This document shows, piece by piece, positions 19,026-29,068 of a stretch of 64,000 nt of DNA. The notes under the pieces were generated by a model. The model ran no database searches and was not told the DNA's origin. It was given only the letters and a program-made list of their open reading frames with translations. Source of the DNA: CBDDDW01 sp965226805. Lineage in GTDB: Bacteria; Chloroflexota; Dehalococcoidia; Lucifugimonadales; JAGWBF01. Where the stretch lies: positions 1-64,000 of the forward strand of contig CBDDDW010000028.1 in the NCBI GenBank assembly GCA_965226805.1. The letters are read 5' to 3'. A program made the position numbers and the translations under genes. How positions within the stretch are numbered: the first letter of the stretch is position 1; each line of letters opens with the position of its first letter.

Positions 19026-19571
19026 ATGGGAAACTTGACCTTCAACGCCATTGATGTGGAAACGGCCAATGAGCGCCCCGCCAGCATCTGCCAGATTGGG
19101 ATAGTACAGGTCCGCGCCGGCCGGATTGGAGAAAGCCTGTCCGTCCTGGTTAATCCGGAAGAGCACTTCAGCGCTTTCAACGTCAGGCTGCATGGCATCG
19201 GGCCCGATGCGGTGCAGGATTGTGCAACGCTACCAGATTTGTGCGCCCAGTTGCGCCGCCTATTGGAGGGGACGGTCTTGGTGAGCCACACCTCGTTCGA
19301 CCGCGTGGCATTCGACGGTGCTGCGCGCAAGTATCGCCTGATGCCCATACGTACAACGTGGCTGGATAGCGCGATGGTAGCTCGTCGAGCCTGGCCGGAT
19401 AAGTATGGACGGAGAGGCTATAACCTGGCAAATGTCGCCGCGGATTTAGGAATATCTTTCAATCATCACGATGCTCTGGAGGACGCCAGGGCAGCGGCAG
19501 AGATTGTGCTGCACGCTTGCCTGGACACCGGGTTGGACATTGACGGGTGGCTGGAGCAGGCAAGAAAGTAA
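19026..19571 (+). CDS. DEDDh 3'-5' exonuclease (DnaQ-like)
   Basis: A protein of about 181 residues with the DEDDh exonuclease motifs: Exo I IDVETAN, Exo II SHTSFDRVAF and Exo III HHDALEDARAAAEIV. The family trims 3' ends of DNA or RNA and includes the epsilon proofreading subunit and stand-alone repair nucleases. I place the start at ATG 19026 because GGAGGG lies seven bases upstream; an upstream TTG (19002) is less likely. It lies on the other strand about 850 bp beyond the start of cas3, separated by the IS630 remnant. In some I-E systems a DnaQ domain is fused to Cas2 and trims prespacers. Whether this free version does so is speculation. Confidence 0.85.
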   Translation: MGNLTFNAIDVETANERPASICQIGIVQVRAGRIGESLSVLVNPEEHFSAFNVRLHGIGPDAVQDCATLPDLCAQLRRLLEGTVLVSHTSFDRVAFDGAARKYRLMPIRTTWLDSAMVARRAWPDKYGRRGYNLANVAADLGISFNHHDALEDARAAAEIVLHACLDTGLDIDGWLEQARK

Positions 19572-21724
19572 TCAATTCCGTAGCTAAGCCACAAGCAACG
19601 CTTCGGTCTACACCAAGAATACAAGGAGTATACGAGACGCCATCGGGGAGCAGCTATGAGTCGATCAGCCTGACTGCGCCGTCCACGCCGGACACGTACT
19701 ACTACGGCGCCTGCGTGAACTCCGTGTCCGGCGAATCCGATACGGCCAACAACTGCTCTGATGCAGTTGCCGTTACCGTGCTTCCTCTCCCGTCCGACCT
19801 AGTCGTTGACACTCCATCATCGAGCCTCAGCACTCCGATGACAGGTCAGTCCCTCACGCTGAACGTCACCGTGCGGAACCGGGGAGACGGCTCTTCGGGC
19901 CCCACGACATTGAGCTACTTCCGCTCCACCGACTCGACCATCACGTCCGGTGATACCGAGGTGGGCACGGACCACGTTGCCGGTCTCGATGCACCGGGGA
20001 GCAGCGCGGAGTCGATCCTTACCTATGCGCCTTCCACACCGGGCACGTACTACTACGGCGCCTGCGTAGACTCAGTGTCCAGGGAATCTGATACGACCAA
20101 CAACTGCTCCGCTGTGGTGGCCGCAACCGTTTCGGAATTCAAGATAGAGAATCTGCCGTGGGTTACGGACGGCATCACTGAAAGGGAGGGGAGAGTGCTG
20201 GACCACATTCGGGCCATCGCTCAAATAGACCCCTCAATGTCTCAGCGAGTAGCAGGCTCGCTGTGGCTTTCCGACGGTGTCACCCAAGGCGAGTTGGGGA
20301 TAGTGTTTAGTCTCCTCGAGCTGGCCGATACCCACCCGGAGATAGCCGTCATGGTAACAACCGTGCCCGATGAGGCCGGGAGTCTCATGGCGGACGTTCT
20401 GACTATTTTCTTGGGAGAGCTCCTCTCCAGTGACCCTGGCCGCTCGGAGCAGTTCCTGAGTCAATCGTGGTTCCAGGATGGGCTGACCGAAGAGGAGGCT
20501 GCGCTGATCGTCGCGCTCAGACCAACCTTGAACGACGATGTCGATTCTGAGGAGGTCTTTGCGGATTTGCTCCAGCGTGGCCATGTGAGGTCGGAAACGA
20601 TCTCCCTGCCCTTGGCGGGCGAGATCGACCTGTTTGCGGTCGGCAGGTCGGAGTTCGAGCTGGAGGGCTTACTCGAAAGAATGGCTTTCGCCGTCGAGTC
20701 GATGGAGGGTTTCATGGGGACGCCATGGCCAAAGCCCGATGTCATCGCGCTTCTGGAACTCGAAAGCGACTTGGGTTCATATGATGGCGGGTGGAACGCT
20801 GGCGCTTACGTTGTGCTGAAGGATCCGTCAAAGTACACGACTTACCACGAGTTAGCCCACTACTACTTCAAATCCACGATCGGCCCTCAATGGCTAACCG
20901 AGGGAGGGGCGGAGTTCCTAAACTTCTACACCTTGAACTTGACCGAAGGCGGGACCATTGATGCGGATTACATCAATGGCCAATGGGTTATAGCCGCCGC
21001 TTGCGCTCCCGACGGCTCGGCCAATGTCCATGGGTGGAACGAGACCGGAGCGGGGTCTAACTTGTGCCCGTATTGGCTTGGGCATCAATTTCTGGGGGGA
21101 ATGTATCGAGCCCTGGGGCATGAGGTGGTCTCGTCCGCTTTGCGGGAGTTGTACGAGACAAGTCTCACCATGCGCAGGGGTGCGGCGGAAGAGGAAGACG
21201 AGATATACCAGGCGTTTCTCACGAACACTCCGTCATCGCAGCGAGACGAGTTCCGCTTCTGGTATCACTGTCTTCATGGTAGGCCGATTCCCGGCTATAC
21301 CCCTGCACCCAAGCCCGCGCACGCGCCCGAAATCAGAGACGCGTTGGTCGCGCTCTACAACGCCACCAACGGTTCGGGCTGGAAGAACAATGAGAACTGG
21401 CTTAGCGAGGCTCCCCTCGACCAATGGTACGGCGTGTTCACCGACTGTGATGGCACTTTGACTCATTTGAGCCTCACGGACAACCAGATTACAGGGCCGA
21501 TTCCGTCTTGGCTGGGCAATCTCTCCAATTTGCGGCACCTGGAGCTCGCGGGCAACCAGATTACAGAGCCGATTCCGTCTTGGCTGGGCAATCTCTCCAA
21601 TTTGAATGTACTGGGCCTCGGGAGAAACCAGTTTACAGGGCCGATTCCGCCGGAATTGGGCAATCTCTCCAGGTTGGGGGACTTCGTGATCAGTCGTCAA
21701 GCGCAACCCCCCATGTGTACCTGA
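19547..21724 (+). pseudogene. CARDB / metalloprotease-like / LRR surface protein, truncated
   Basis: An open frame of about 725 codons without a signal peptide or credible start. It opens in the middle of a CARDB-type repeat (TYYYGACVNSVSGESDTANNCS), then has a second complete one. A helical region follows, then a zinc-protease-like signature, YHELAHYYF, with a downstream LTEGGAEF glutamate. After that come plant-type leucine-rich repeats (NQITGPIPSWLGNLSNL, three copies) that stop abruptly at 21724. Secretion, and therefore extracellular action, would be expected of the intact protein. The 5' end overlaps the exonuclease gene and the 3' end joins a recombinase fragment, so both ends look like recombination junctions. 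Confidence 0.7.
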
Positions 21725-22951
21725 TCTTTTGGTGTTGATTGGATAACCGATATCCTTGCCCAGGAGGTCACGCGGGGGATGCGGGAGGCCGCGTCGAGAG
21801 GCTTCTGGATGACCACCTACGCCCCCTACGGCTACAAGCGGGTCCACGTCCAGGATGGGGCCGCGAAGCGCCCCAAGCTTGAGCTGAACCCGCCCGCCGA
21901 CGCCGTGGTCAGACGGGTCTTCGACATGGTGCTACAGGGCAAGAGCATCCTCGACGTGACCAAGACCCTCAACGCCGAGGGCATCCCAACCACCAACGGC
22001 AAGAAGTGGCTCAAGACCACCATCCACACCATGCTCTCCCACGAAGCCTACACCGGCACCGTGGTCTGGGGAGCCAACGCCAAGGACGGCGCGCCGCCCG
22101 TGCGCGTCGAGGACGCACACCCCGCCATCGTCTCCAAGCGGGACTTCCAGAAGGCCAGGAGGTTGCTCGGCTCCCGCGCCCCGAAGAAGGTGAACCCCCG
22201 CCGCGCCTCCAGCCCCTACCTGCTCAGCGGCATCGCCAAGTGCGAGACCTGCGGCAAGGCCATGACCGCAGCCGAGGCCAAGAGCGGCAAGTACACCTAC
22301 TACATCTGCCACTCCCTGCTCAAGCGCGGCAAGGGCACCTGCAAGACCCCCAGGCTCAATGCCAAGAAATTCGAGAAGATCATCGTCGATGAGATTCGCG
22401 CCAACATCCTCACCGAGTCCAACATCCGAGACCTGGTGAAGCTGCTGGACGAGGAGATGGACGGAGTGGCCCGCGACCAGCGGGAGAGGCTGGAGAGTAT
22501 CGACGGGGAGCTTGAGGAGGTGAAGAACCAACTGGGCCGCGTTTGGCACTTCATAGCGAGGAGCGACAGCGTAGACGTGGCCGAGGCTTCGGACCTCATC
22601 GTGGAACTCCGGGAGCGCAAGGAGAAGCTGGAGATCGCCACAGAGGAGGCGAGGGCGCTGCTAAAAGAGAGGCGTCAGTTCCTCGACAGCGCCGACACCA
22701 TCGCCGCCTTCGCCGCCGAGATGAGCGAGTTCCTCAAGACCAGCGAGCTGACTGAGACCAAAGCCTTCGTCGGCTCCTTCGTCAAGGAGGTCGTGGTCAA
22801 GCCCGGCAGGGCCGCCATCGTCTACTCAATACCGACGCCGAACGATAGCCCAATGGGGGGAGCGGACGCCGCAGAGATCGCCCTGAATGGGCGAGTTATG
22901 AATTCGGTACGTCATGGTGGGGCGTGGTGGGCGATTGTAGATCGCGCCTGA
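21725..22951 (+). pseudogene. Large serine recombinase lacking its catalytic domain
   Basis: The frame is open from 21725 (first ATG 21779). It contains the recombinase domain (LAQEVTRGMREAASRGFW, YAPYGYKRV, LNAEGIPTTNGKKWLKTTIHTML), the zinc ribbon (CETCGKAM and a later CHSLLKRGKGTC) and a C-terminal coiled coil. The N-terminal resolvase domain with the catalytic serine is missing; the sequence switches directly from the LRR gene into this fragment. It should be inactive for site-specific integration. Confidence 0.8.
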
Positions 22952-22960
22952 GGGCTGGGC

Positions 22961-24322
22961 CTACTCATATATCCAGAGATCGAAATTAAGGTTGGCCCAT
23001 GCGCCTTCAAAGTCCACTAGATTGGAGTCGGAGTCGGGGAAGGATAGACCCGCAATTTGGCTCTCACCTGAGACCAGCGGTGGCCGGTCCTCTGCACCTG
23101 CGTCGAATGTCAGGGTGTCGGTGCCGCTCCCGCCGAGAAGGGGAAGTCCCCAGCCTCCGGTCTCAGGGTCCAGAACGTAGAGCTCTACGCCCCCTTCGAC
23201 AAACACGGGCTCGCTGAACCTCACTTCCACATCACCGTCTTCATTCCGCTTAAGACCCACAACCATAGGTGCTTCCGGAGCGCCGGTATCCATTGCCTCA
23301 TCGGGAAGGGGCAGATAGTCGGCAGGCGGCTCAATTTTAGTGGTCTCGTTGTAGCCGTTATAGCTGATGGTTATGAAGTCTCGGGCCTGGCCGTCCAAGC
23401 CTTCAGCAGAGACCCTGACCTCCCTGATCAGGAAGTCGGCGACGCCCACTACCCTGGTGACGACACCGCCCGAGCCGAAGGGGAACCCGGCCTCACCTCC
23501 CTGAGCGGGCTGGTCCGAAACGATGAGGTAAGCAATAGAGCCGTCGTCAAGGTCGATGGTGCCATTCAGAGAGACGGCGGGGTCGGTCGGGAGCATAAGC
23601 ATACCGACCAGCTGCAGGGAGGCGAGCAGGTCGTCGTCGGGAGGAGCGCCTTTGAACCATAGACCGGATTCAGGGTCCTGGACATAGGTGTCGCTGCCGA
23701 CTATGACCCCGCTAATCTCAATCATCTCTGCGTCTGGGCCCAGATTGATCTGGAACCGGAGCCTGTCAGGCTGGACCATAGACCCACTTAGCCGTATGAA
23801 ACCCTCGTCGCCACCGGCCTCTTCCACAGGGAAGAGAGCCAGCAGGTCGATCTCTGCATTGAAGGAAAAGCTATTGACCTGTTGCACTGCCAGGGCACTG
23901 CATGATGAAATTGCTGCGGCACTATCAAGGGTTCCGTCGGGGGGGCATTCCACGGAGAGAGTGCCCTCGTCGGAGACTTCGGCGTCGGGGCTGATGCTAG
24001 CTGTGGGTTCGGGGGTGGGGACTGATGTCGGGACGGCAGTCGGTGTGGCAGTGGGCTTGGCAGTCGGTGTGGCAGTGGGCTTGGCAGTCGGTGTGGCAGT
24101 GGGCTCGGCAGTCGGTGTGGCAATGGGCTCGGCAGTCGGTGTGGCAATGGGCTCGGCAGTCGGTGTGGCAATGGGCTCGGCAGTCGGTGTGGCAGTGGGC
24201 TCGGCTGTCGGTGTGAGGGGTGGGGGCTCGGGGGTTGCCGTTGCCTCGGGGTCGCCGCCACAGGCTGCCAGGATTACCGTTGCCAGAAATATCGCCGCTA
24301 CCAGGTAGAATATCTTCTTCAA
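22961..24322 (-). CDS. Lipoprotein, LppX-like, with Pro/Thr-rich linker
   Basis: About 453 residues. The signal peptide ends in a lipobox (VILAACGG), so the protein is lipid-anchored outside the membrane. A low-complexity linker of eight-residue units (ATPTAEPI and variants) follows, then a beta-rich domain similar to LppX/LprA-type mycobacterial lipoproteins and other lipid-carrier folds (FIRLSGSMVQPDRLRFQINL, DTYVQDPESGLWFKG), and a C-terminal Ig-like piece. I favour the TTG at 24322 because AAAGGG lies seven bases upstream and the result is a standard signal sequence (MKKIFYLVAAIF). The substrate is unknown. Confidence 0.75.
   Translation of the reverse strand: MKKIFYLVAAIFLATVILAACGGDPEATATPEPPPLTPTAEPTATPTAEPIATPTAEPIATPTAEPIATPTAEPTATPTAKPTATPTAKPTATPTAVPTSVPTPEPTASISPDAEVSDEGTLSVECPPDGTLDSAAAISSCSALAVQQVNSFSFNAEIDLLALFPVEEAGGDEGFIRLSGSMVQPDRLRFQINLGPDAEMIEISGVIVGSDTYVQDPESGLWFKGAPPDDDLLASLQLVGMLMLPTDPAVSLNGTIDLDDGSIAYLIVSDQPAQGGEAGFPFGSGGVVTRVVGVADFLIREVRVSAEGLDGQARDFITISYNGYNETTKIEPPADYLPLPDEAMDTGAPEAPMVVGLKRNEDGDVEVRFSEPVFVEGGVELYVLDPETGGWGLPLLGGSGTDTLTFDAGAEDRPPLVSGESQIAGLSFPDSDSNLVDFEGAWANLNFDLWIYE
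24033..24216. repeat. 24-bp tandem repeats within the lipoprotein gene
   Basis: Seven to eight imperfect copies of a 24-bp unit (core GGCAGTCGGTGTGGCA) encode the eight-residue linker repeats. Copy number is likely to vary between strains through slippage. Confidence 0.85.
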
Positions 24323-24407
24323 TTTAGACCCTTTCAATCAGGTGGCCGATGTTGTTCACTCACCGGCTGTCACTTTAATTGTAACACGTTTTTGAACCGG
24401 GTCTAAG

Positions 24408-26112
24408 TCCGAATCCACCGAAGGACACGGATGGACGGCGTGAGGGCAGCGGAAGGGGGTGGGTGAGGGAGCTACAGGGGAGATGGCCTGGGGTCTTGGG
24501 GTAGACGGGAGGCTGGCGGACGGTCTTCAGGCGCCGCACAGGGCCCGTAAGGCCCTATGCGGGAGTTGCGATGCGCGGGATGGCGAGAGGATACGCGGCA
24601 GGGGACTCCCGCGGACCGGGGTGGCGCGAGATTGCGGGGACGTTGGGTCAGTTGCAGGCTGGCCGTCAGGCCGGGAACGGAATGGCTTGCAGCCGGGCCA
24701 AGGCGCGACTGAACTGGGTTTCCCAAGGCCAGCGCCGGGGGGGATGCAAAGTGAGGCGGCGCGCCGAGCGGGTGATCCGTCCCACCAGAGCGAAGACCCG
24801 CCGCCTGAGGGTCTTGGTGATCACGGTCCCCTCGCCCAGACCAATCCGCGCCGTCCAGCGGGCGAGGTTATGCGCCATCACCTGGACCGCCAGCCAGGCG
24901 CCGTTGGCGGCGAAGCGCGCCGACGGCATGTGGTTCAGCCCGACGCCGTACTTGAGGTCGCGTATGGCGTTCTCGACCTCGGCGTGGCGGCGATGATCGG
25001 CCTCCAGTTCCAGCGTCTCCCCATCGCGGTCGGTGATGAAGGCGTGATAGCTGTATCTGGCGAAGAGGGCGAGCTGGGAACCGGGCGTCGGCTTCACCCG
25101 CCGGACAATGAGCCGCGCCGGCGGGGCGTCCGGCTTGGTCTGGAACGGGGTGTAAGTCGTCTCGGCGACATCGGCGGCGCCGTCCATCCAGTAGGGAATG
25201 GGAGTCCAGTCCTCCTCTGGTATCGCCTCGATCAGGTCCCGCAGGCTGGCGCGCTGGCGGATGGTGATAGAGAAGCGGACATCCATTTCCCGGCAGGCGG
25301 CAACGACAGTGTGGGCGTAGAAGCCGCTGTCGGCCCGCACCGTGAGTTGTCCCCTGGCCCCGCCGTAGCGCACCCGCCCCACCGTCTCACGCAGGAAGTG
25401 GGCGGCGCCACGGGCGGTGTTGGCCCGGCCCTCGCGCAGCCGGGACATCAGCACCTCGCCGGTGCCGGCGGCGACGGCCAGCAGCGGGTGATAGCCGCGG
25501 GCGCCGGTATAGCCGTGGTGGCGCGCTCCCTCCTTGGCCAGTCCATAGGTCTCGCAGATGGTCGAGTCCAGGTCGATGGTCAGGGGCGAGTCGCCGGGTC
25601 CGGCCCCAGCGGCCCAGGCCCGGGCCAACAACTGGCGGCTCACGCGGTCGAGTTGACGGACATGCCCCCACCGGAAGCTGCGCAGGAAGGTCCCCAGGGT
25701 GGATGGCGCCTTGACCACGCAGCCTAGAACACCGACCGTCCCACCAGCGCGCAGCGCATCGGCGTCGTCGATGCAGTCGCCGCCTGCCAGCGCGGAAGCG
25801 ACCAGCGTCAGCATCTTGTCCCCAGTGTTCGCCCGTCCCGGCGCTCCGCCGAGGTCAAGGTGATGGTCGACGAGTTCCCGCAGGCCCAGGTGCCGGGCTA
25901 GGGTGGCCGGCAGGAGCAGGCCGGCATTGGCCACCAGGCGATGGTCGTCAAAGAGGATGCGGATACGGTCGGGTTTGTTCTGTGGCAGCATCTATTGGGT
26001 GCTCCTTGTTTCCGGGCTGGTTTCTGTTCCAAAACCATTATCCCAGATTCAGAGGAGCACCCGATGGCTTCTTCAAGGACTGTCCCCAAGGCCGTCCTTC
26101 GGTGGATTCGGG
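24408..26112 (-). mobile_element. IS1380-family element, copy A
   Basis: A 1705-bp element whose ends read TCCGAATCCACCGAAGG (left) and CCTTCGGTGGATTCGGG (right), a 17-bp inverted repeat with one difference. The five bases outside are CTAAG and CTTAG, near-identical to the perfect CTTAG duplication of copy B. It carries one intact transposase gene. The transposase differs at many positions from copy B, so the two are not a recent duplication. Confidence 0.85.
24666..25991 (-). CDS. IS1380-family transposase (copy A)
   Basis: A 441-residue DDE transposase. IS1380-type signatures include IDLDSTICETYGLAKEGARHHGY (first Asp), ARGYHPLLAV, VRADSGFYAHTV (second Asp) and the C-terminal EVENAIRDLKYGVGLNHMPS (Glu). 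It appears full length and uninterrupted, hence potentially active. It is the same length as copy B at 53051-54376. Confidence 0.93.
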   Translation of the reverse strand: MLPQNKPDRIRILFDDHRLVANAGLLLPATLARHLGLRELVDHHLDLGGAPGRANTGDKMLTLVASALAGGDCIDDADALRAGGTVGVLGCVVKAPSTLGTFLRSFRWGHVRQLDRVSRQLLARAWAAGAGPGDSPLTIDLDSTICETYGLAKEGARHHGYTGARGYHPLLAVAAGTGEVLMSRLREGRANTARGAAHFLRETVGRVRYGGARGQLTVRADSGFYAHTVVAACREMDVRFSITIRQRASLRDLIEAIPEEDWTPIPYWMDGAADVAETTYTPFQTKPDAPPARLIVRRVKPTPGSQLALFARYSYHAFITDRDGETLELEADHRRHAEVENAIRDLKYGVGLNHMPSARFAANGAWLAVQVMAHNLARWTARIGLGEGTVITKTLRRRVFALVGRITRSARRLTLHPPRRWPWETQFSRALARLQAIPFPA

Positions 26113-26311
26113 CTTAGAACAAAAAGGGCAGGCAAGTGTCGGCACCAGCTATCTTCCTCCCGATGGATGTCGCAATTTATGGCAAGTATATGTTTGGTAT
26201 TCCAAGCGGTCAACGACATCCAGTGGGTTCATAATGTCAGCACCAATTCCTTGACTTCCAGACACACCAGAGCGTGAATAGTCGTGACTCCATCACCTAT
26301 AGGAGGAGACC

Positions 26312-27265
26312 ATGACCACACAGACTCTGGTGCAGGGTAGCGACGCCGGTCGCTGGGAGCAGGCCATATACGCCTTCTTAGCCGAGAAGGAGCGCCGCTC
26401 CGGTTCCATGAGAACTGTACGGGCATACTCCGGAATGCTCTACCGGTTCTTCGGCAACGTGGGTAAGCAGCCGGACCAAGTGACGTCACCGGAGGTCTTC
26501 GGCTACGCCCATGGCATCGGCCTCTCAGGTAAAGAGCCTTCATCTGTCACCATTAACGCCCGCATCGCCTGCCTGAGTTCCTTCTATCGCTTCCTCATCC
26601 GCATGAGCCTGGTGAGTGCCAACCCATGCGACCAGTTAGAGAGGCCCCGGGCGACACCGGCACCACCCAGAAGCTTGACCGCCGCCGACATCAAGAAGCT
26701 ACTGGACTTCATCCCTGATAATCCAGTTGGACTCAGGGATCGGGCCATCATTTTGACCTTGATCCTCACGGGCCGGCGGCGCGCTGAAGTGCTTAGCCTC
26801 AAGGCCGGCGACCTCACGCAAGATGGAGAAGCGGTCTACTATACCTACCGGGGCAAGGGTGGCAAACATGGCAAGCGGGAACTGCCACGGCCCGCGTTCA
26901 GGGCCATTCAGCAGGCCCTGGCAGCCTTCGGCAAGGATCTCGCCGCGATGAAGCCAGAAGAGTCCCTGTGGCCATCCAGTGCCGACAGTGGGCGCGGTAT
27001 CACCAGCGGCACCTTCTACGGCAATCTGCTCCGGTACTTCAAGGTGGCGGGGCTGCGGCCAGCCGGCGTCCACATCTTCCGTCACTCGGCAGCCAGACTG
27101 CGACGTGAGGCTGGTGAGTCGATCGAGCAGGTGAGCCGCTTTCTAGACCACAGCTCGCTGGCGGTGACCACGGTGTACTTGCGGCAGCTAGAAGGCGACC
27201 GGGACACCGCTTGGGAGCAGGTTGCTGAGAACCTGGGTCTAACAAGTGGGTCCAATTGCGCCTAG
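26312..27265 (+). CDS. Tyrosine recombinase / integrase (XerC-D-like)
   Basis: 317 residues. An N-terminal SAM-like core-binding domain (RTVRAYSGMLYRFFGNVG, INARIACLSSFYRFLIRM) precedes the catalytic domain. Catalytic residues are visible: Arg in LTGRRRAEVLSL, Lys in YRGKGGKHGKRELP, HxxR in HIFRHSAARLRR, His in FLDHSSLAVTT and Tyr in VYLRQ. ATG 26312 has GGAGGAGA upstream. It lies directly beside IS1380 copy A and ahead of an XRE/ImmA pair, as on an integrated element. Confidence 0.9.
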   Translation: MTTQTLVQGSDAGRWEQAIYAFLAEKERRSGSMRTVRAYSGMLYRFFGNVGKQPDQVTSPEVFGYAHGIGLSGKEPSSVTINARIACLSSFYRFLIRMSLVSANPCDQLERPRATPAPPRSLTAADIKKLLDFIPDNPVGLRDRAIILTLILTGRRRAEVLSLKAGDLTQDGEAVYYTYRGKGGKHGKRELPRPAFRAIQQALAAFGKDLAAMKPEESLWPSSADSGRGITSGTFYGNLLRYFKVAGLRPAGVHIFRHSAARLRREAGESIEQVSRFLDHSSLAVTTVYLRQLEGDRDTAWEQVAENLGLTSGSNCA

Positions 27266-27380
27266 AAATCGTTTCCGAAATCCTGCGTAGAATTACTAGA
27301 CAAGTTTTGCGGCACACATTATAATATAGTCTAATTACTCTTAAATATGCCTTTCACGGCAATACTTCTGAGGAGATTTG

Positions 27381-27875
27381 ATGCAGGCCCAATTGACGTT
27401 CGGCGAGTACATGCGACGCCTGCGCCGGTCCCGCAAGTGGAGTCTCACTCAACTCGCTGAGAACTGCAATATCTCTTATCCTCACCTCTCCCGCCTGGAG
27501 AACGATTCAGTCGTCCCTTCAGTCGAATCGGTAGTCCGGTTGTCCGAGGCCTTGGATGGTGATGTGAAGATTATGTTGGAACTGTCCAACTGCCTTCCCC
27601 GGGTAATCCTCGACCGAATCAGGTCCCCAGCGGAGTCCACGGCCGATTCCCTGATGCGGACCGCTGGAACGGGTGGCGATCCGGCCGAGGAAGCGATGCG
27701 TGGCGTCGACCACGCCTTGTCGGCACCGCTTAAGGACATGTACAACCTAGAGGACATGGATGCGGGCGCTCTTGCGTTGGCCATCGACGGTTTGATGAAC
27801 CTGGAAAGAACCAAGCGTGCCTCGATATTCACATTGATTGCGGATCTATCGGCACAAGAGGGTAGCAACAGCTAG
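27381..27875 (+). CDS. XRE-family transcriptional regulator
   Basis: About 164 residues. The helix-turn-helix spans roughly residues 7-60 (YMRRLRRSRKWSLTQLAENCNISYPHLSRLENDSVVPS). The C-terminal part is helical and unassigned. AGGAG precedes ATG 27381. The stop (TAG) is immediately followed by the ATG of an ImmA-like peptidase. In phages and ICEs such pairs are repressor plus repressor-cleaving protease, and that is the likely role here. Confidence 0.85.
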   Translation: MQAQLTFGEYMRRLRRSRKWSLTQLAENCNISYPHLSRLENDSVVPSVESVVRLSEALDGDVKIMLELSNCLPRVILDRIRSPAESTADSLMRTAGTGGDPAEEAMRGVDHALSAPLKDMYNLEDMDAGALALAIDGLMNLERTKRASIFTLIADLSAQEGSNS

Positions 27876-28625
27876 ATGACAGACCGACTGCGTCAAGAGG
27901 CTTGGGATTACGGCCGATCGCTGCGAGATCAACTGCTGACCCAGTACCGGGAAGAGTATGGCGAAGATGTGCCACCTCCTCCAGCAAAGATCGCCGATCA
28001 GCTGTTGACCGACTTCCTGGGAGCTAATCTTCGCTTCGACCCTCTGCCACTCAACATATACGCCCAGACCGAGTGGAAGGACGATCGTCCGGTGGTGACG
28101 GTGAACTCATTCACGGGTCAGATTCCTGGGGTGAAGGACGTAGAAGGAATCCAGAACGTGGCCATGCTCCACGAAGCCGTCCACGTCGAGCGGGACATAT
28201 CCGAGTTGAAATCAGGACCCCAGTTGACCCTACCAGATTTCGGGCCTCCAACCAAGATAGTTTGCCACCGGGACTTTCGCAACTGGCGTCGTCCAGGTGA
28301 GCGATTTAGTTCCAGCGGCGACATTCCGGAGTCGATGCGGGAATTCTTCGCCGAGGAAGCCGGGCGGGCCGCGGCCGTTTCCTATCAAGCCTTGTCCCGA
28401 TCGGAAGCTTTCCAGGGGTTTTGTCGGCTGGGGGATAAGGGGACCACTAAGGACAATGGAGAGATGTGGCGGCTACTGAACCTAGCCGCATGGGAAATTG
28501 GCGTCAATCGATCGGCCCTAGTGAAACAACTGGATCTGGAAGGGCGGATCATCGTTGAGCAGAAAGGTGGGAGAAAAATAATTCATCTCCAACCCGCGTT
28601 CTCGACGTTGATGGGAGGACGATGA
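27876..28625 (+). CDS. ImmA/IrrE-like metallopeptidase
   Basis: 249 residues with the zinc-binding HEAVH motif near residue 99 and a following FFAEEAGRAAAV helix, resembling the EAN-F-A segment of ImmA/IrrE proteins. The C-terminus looks like a winged helix (WEIGVNRSALVKQLDLEGRI). It starts right after the XRE gene, and its stop overlaps the next small gene by four bases. It probably inactivates the neighbouring repressor. A deviant ImmA spacing leaves some doubt. Confidence 0.7.
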   Translation: MTDRLRQEAWDYGRSLRDQLLTQYREEYGEDVPPPPAKIADQLLTDFLGANLRFDPLPLNIYAQTEWKDDRPVVTVNSFTGQIPGVKDVEGIQNVAMLHEAVHVERDISELKSGPQLTLPDFGPPTKIVCHRDFRNWRRPGERFSSSGDIPESMREFFAEEAGRAAAVSYQALSRSEAFQGFCRLGDKGTTKDNGEMWRLLNLAAWEIGVNRSALVKQLDLEGRIIVEQKGGRKIIHLQPAFSTLMGGR

Positions 28626-28798
28626 AGAACCCAATGGGCCAGACCAACGACTTGGTAGATCATCTGATTAATTCCGTTGTCCAAAAATTGCAGGCCAACC
28701 GGGAAATCCTATCACGCTCGGTGAACTACGGACGACTGGTTTGGCGCCGCAATAAGAAAGACGATCAGATAGAGGTGGACCTGGAACTCAAGCTTTAG
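28622..28798 (+). CDS. Small protein coupled to the ImmA-like gene
   Basis: 58 codons (MKNPMGQTNDLVDHLINSVV...), starting at an ATG that overlaps the preceding stop (ATGA), with GGAGGA upstream. It is charged and probably helical, with no family recognised. The coupling supports real translation and a role in the same element. Confidence 0.6.
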   Translation: MKNPMGQTNDLVDHLINSVVQKLQANREILSRSVNYGRLVWRRNKKDDQIEVDLELKL

Positions 28799-28888
28799 AA
28801 CTCAGCAATGGAATAGACGCGCCTGGGGCAGCGGAGAGGCTCCCATCGGGCCTGGGAAGGGCTCGCATCTCTGGATTGGGAGAATGGG

Positions 28889-29068
28889 ATGCCGAGGTCC
28901 GGGCCAGACGGGAAACCGACCTATTCACTTGATAAGTCGCCTCCACTAGAGCGTAAATACGGTGTTGACGCCGAAATTCAACCCACGCAGCAAGAGGTTG
29001 ATCATCTTTGCAATGTCTGGGCAGAGGTCGGGCGTGCCATTCTGATGCGCCGGAGGGGAGCGGCATGA
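28889..29068 (+). CDS. Small protein coupled to the serine recombinase
   Basis: 59 codons from ATG 28889 with GGGAG upstream. The stop overlaps the ATG of the recombinase (ATGA at 29065-29068). The C-terminal half is helical and basic (VDHLCNVWAEVGRAILMRRR). No family is recognised. Such small frames directly before large serine recombinases may be accessory factors, which is inference. Confidence 0.5.
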   Translation: MPRSGPDGKPTYSLDKSPPLERKYGVDAEIQPTQQEVDHLCNVWAEVGRAILMRRRGAA

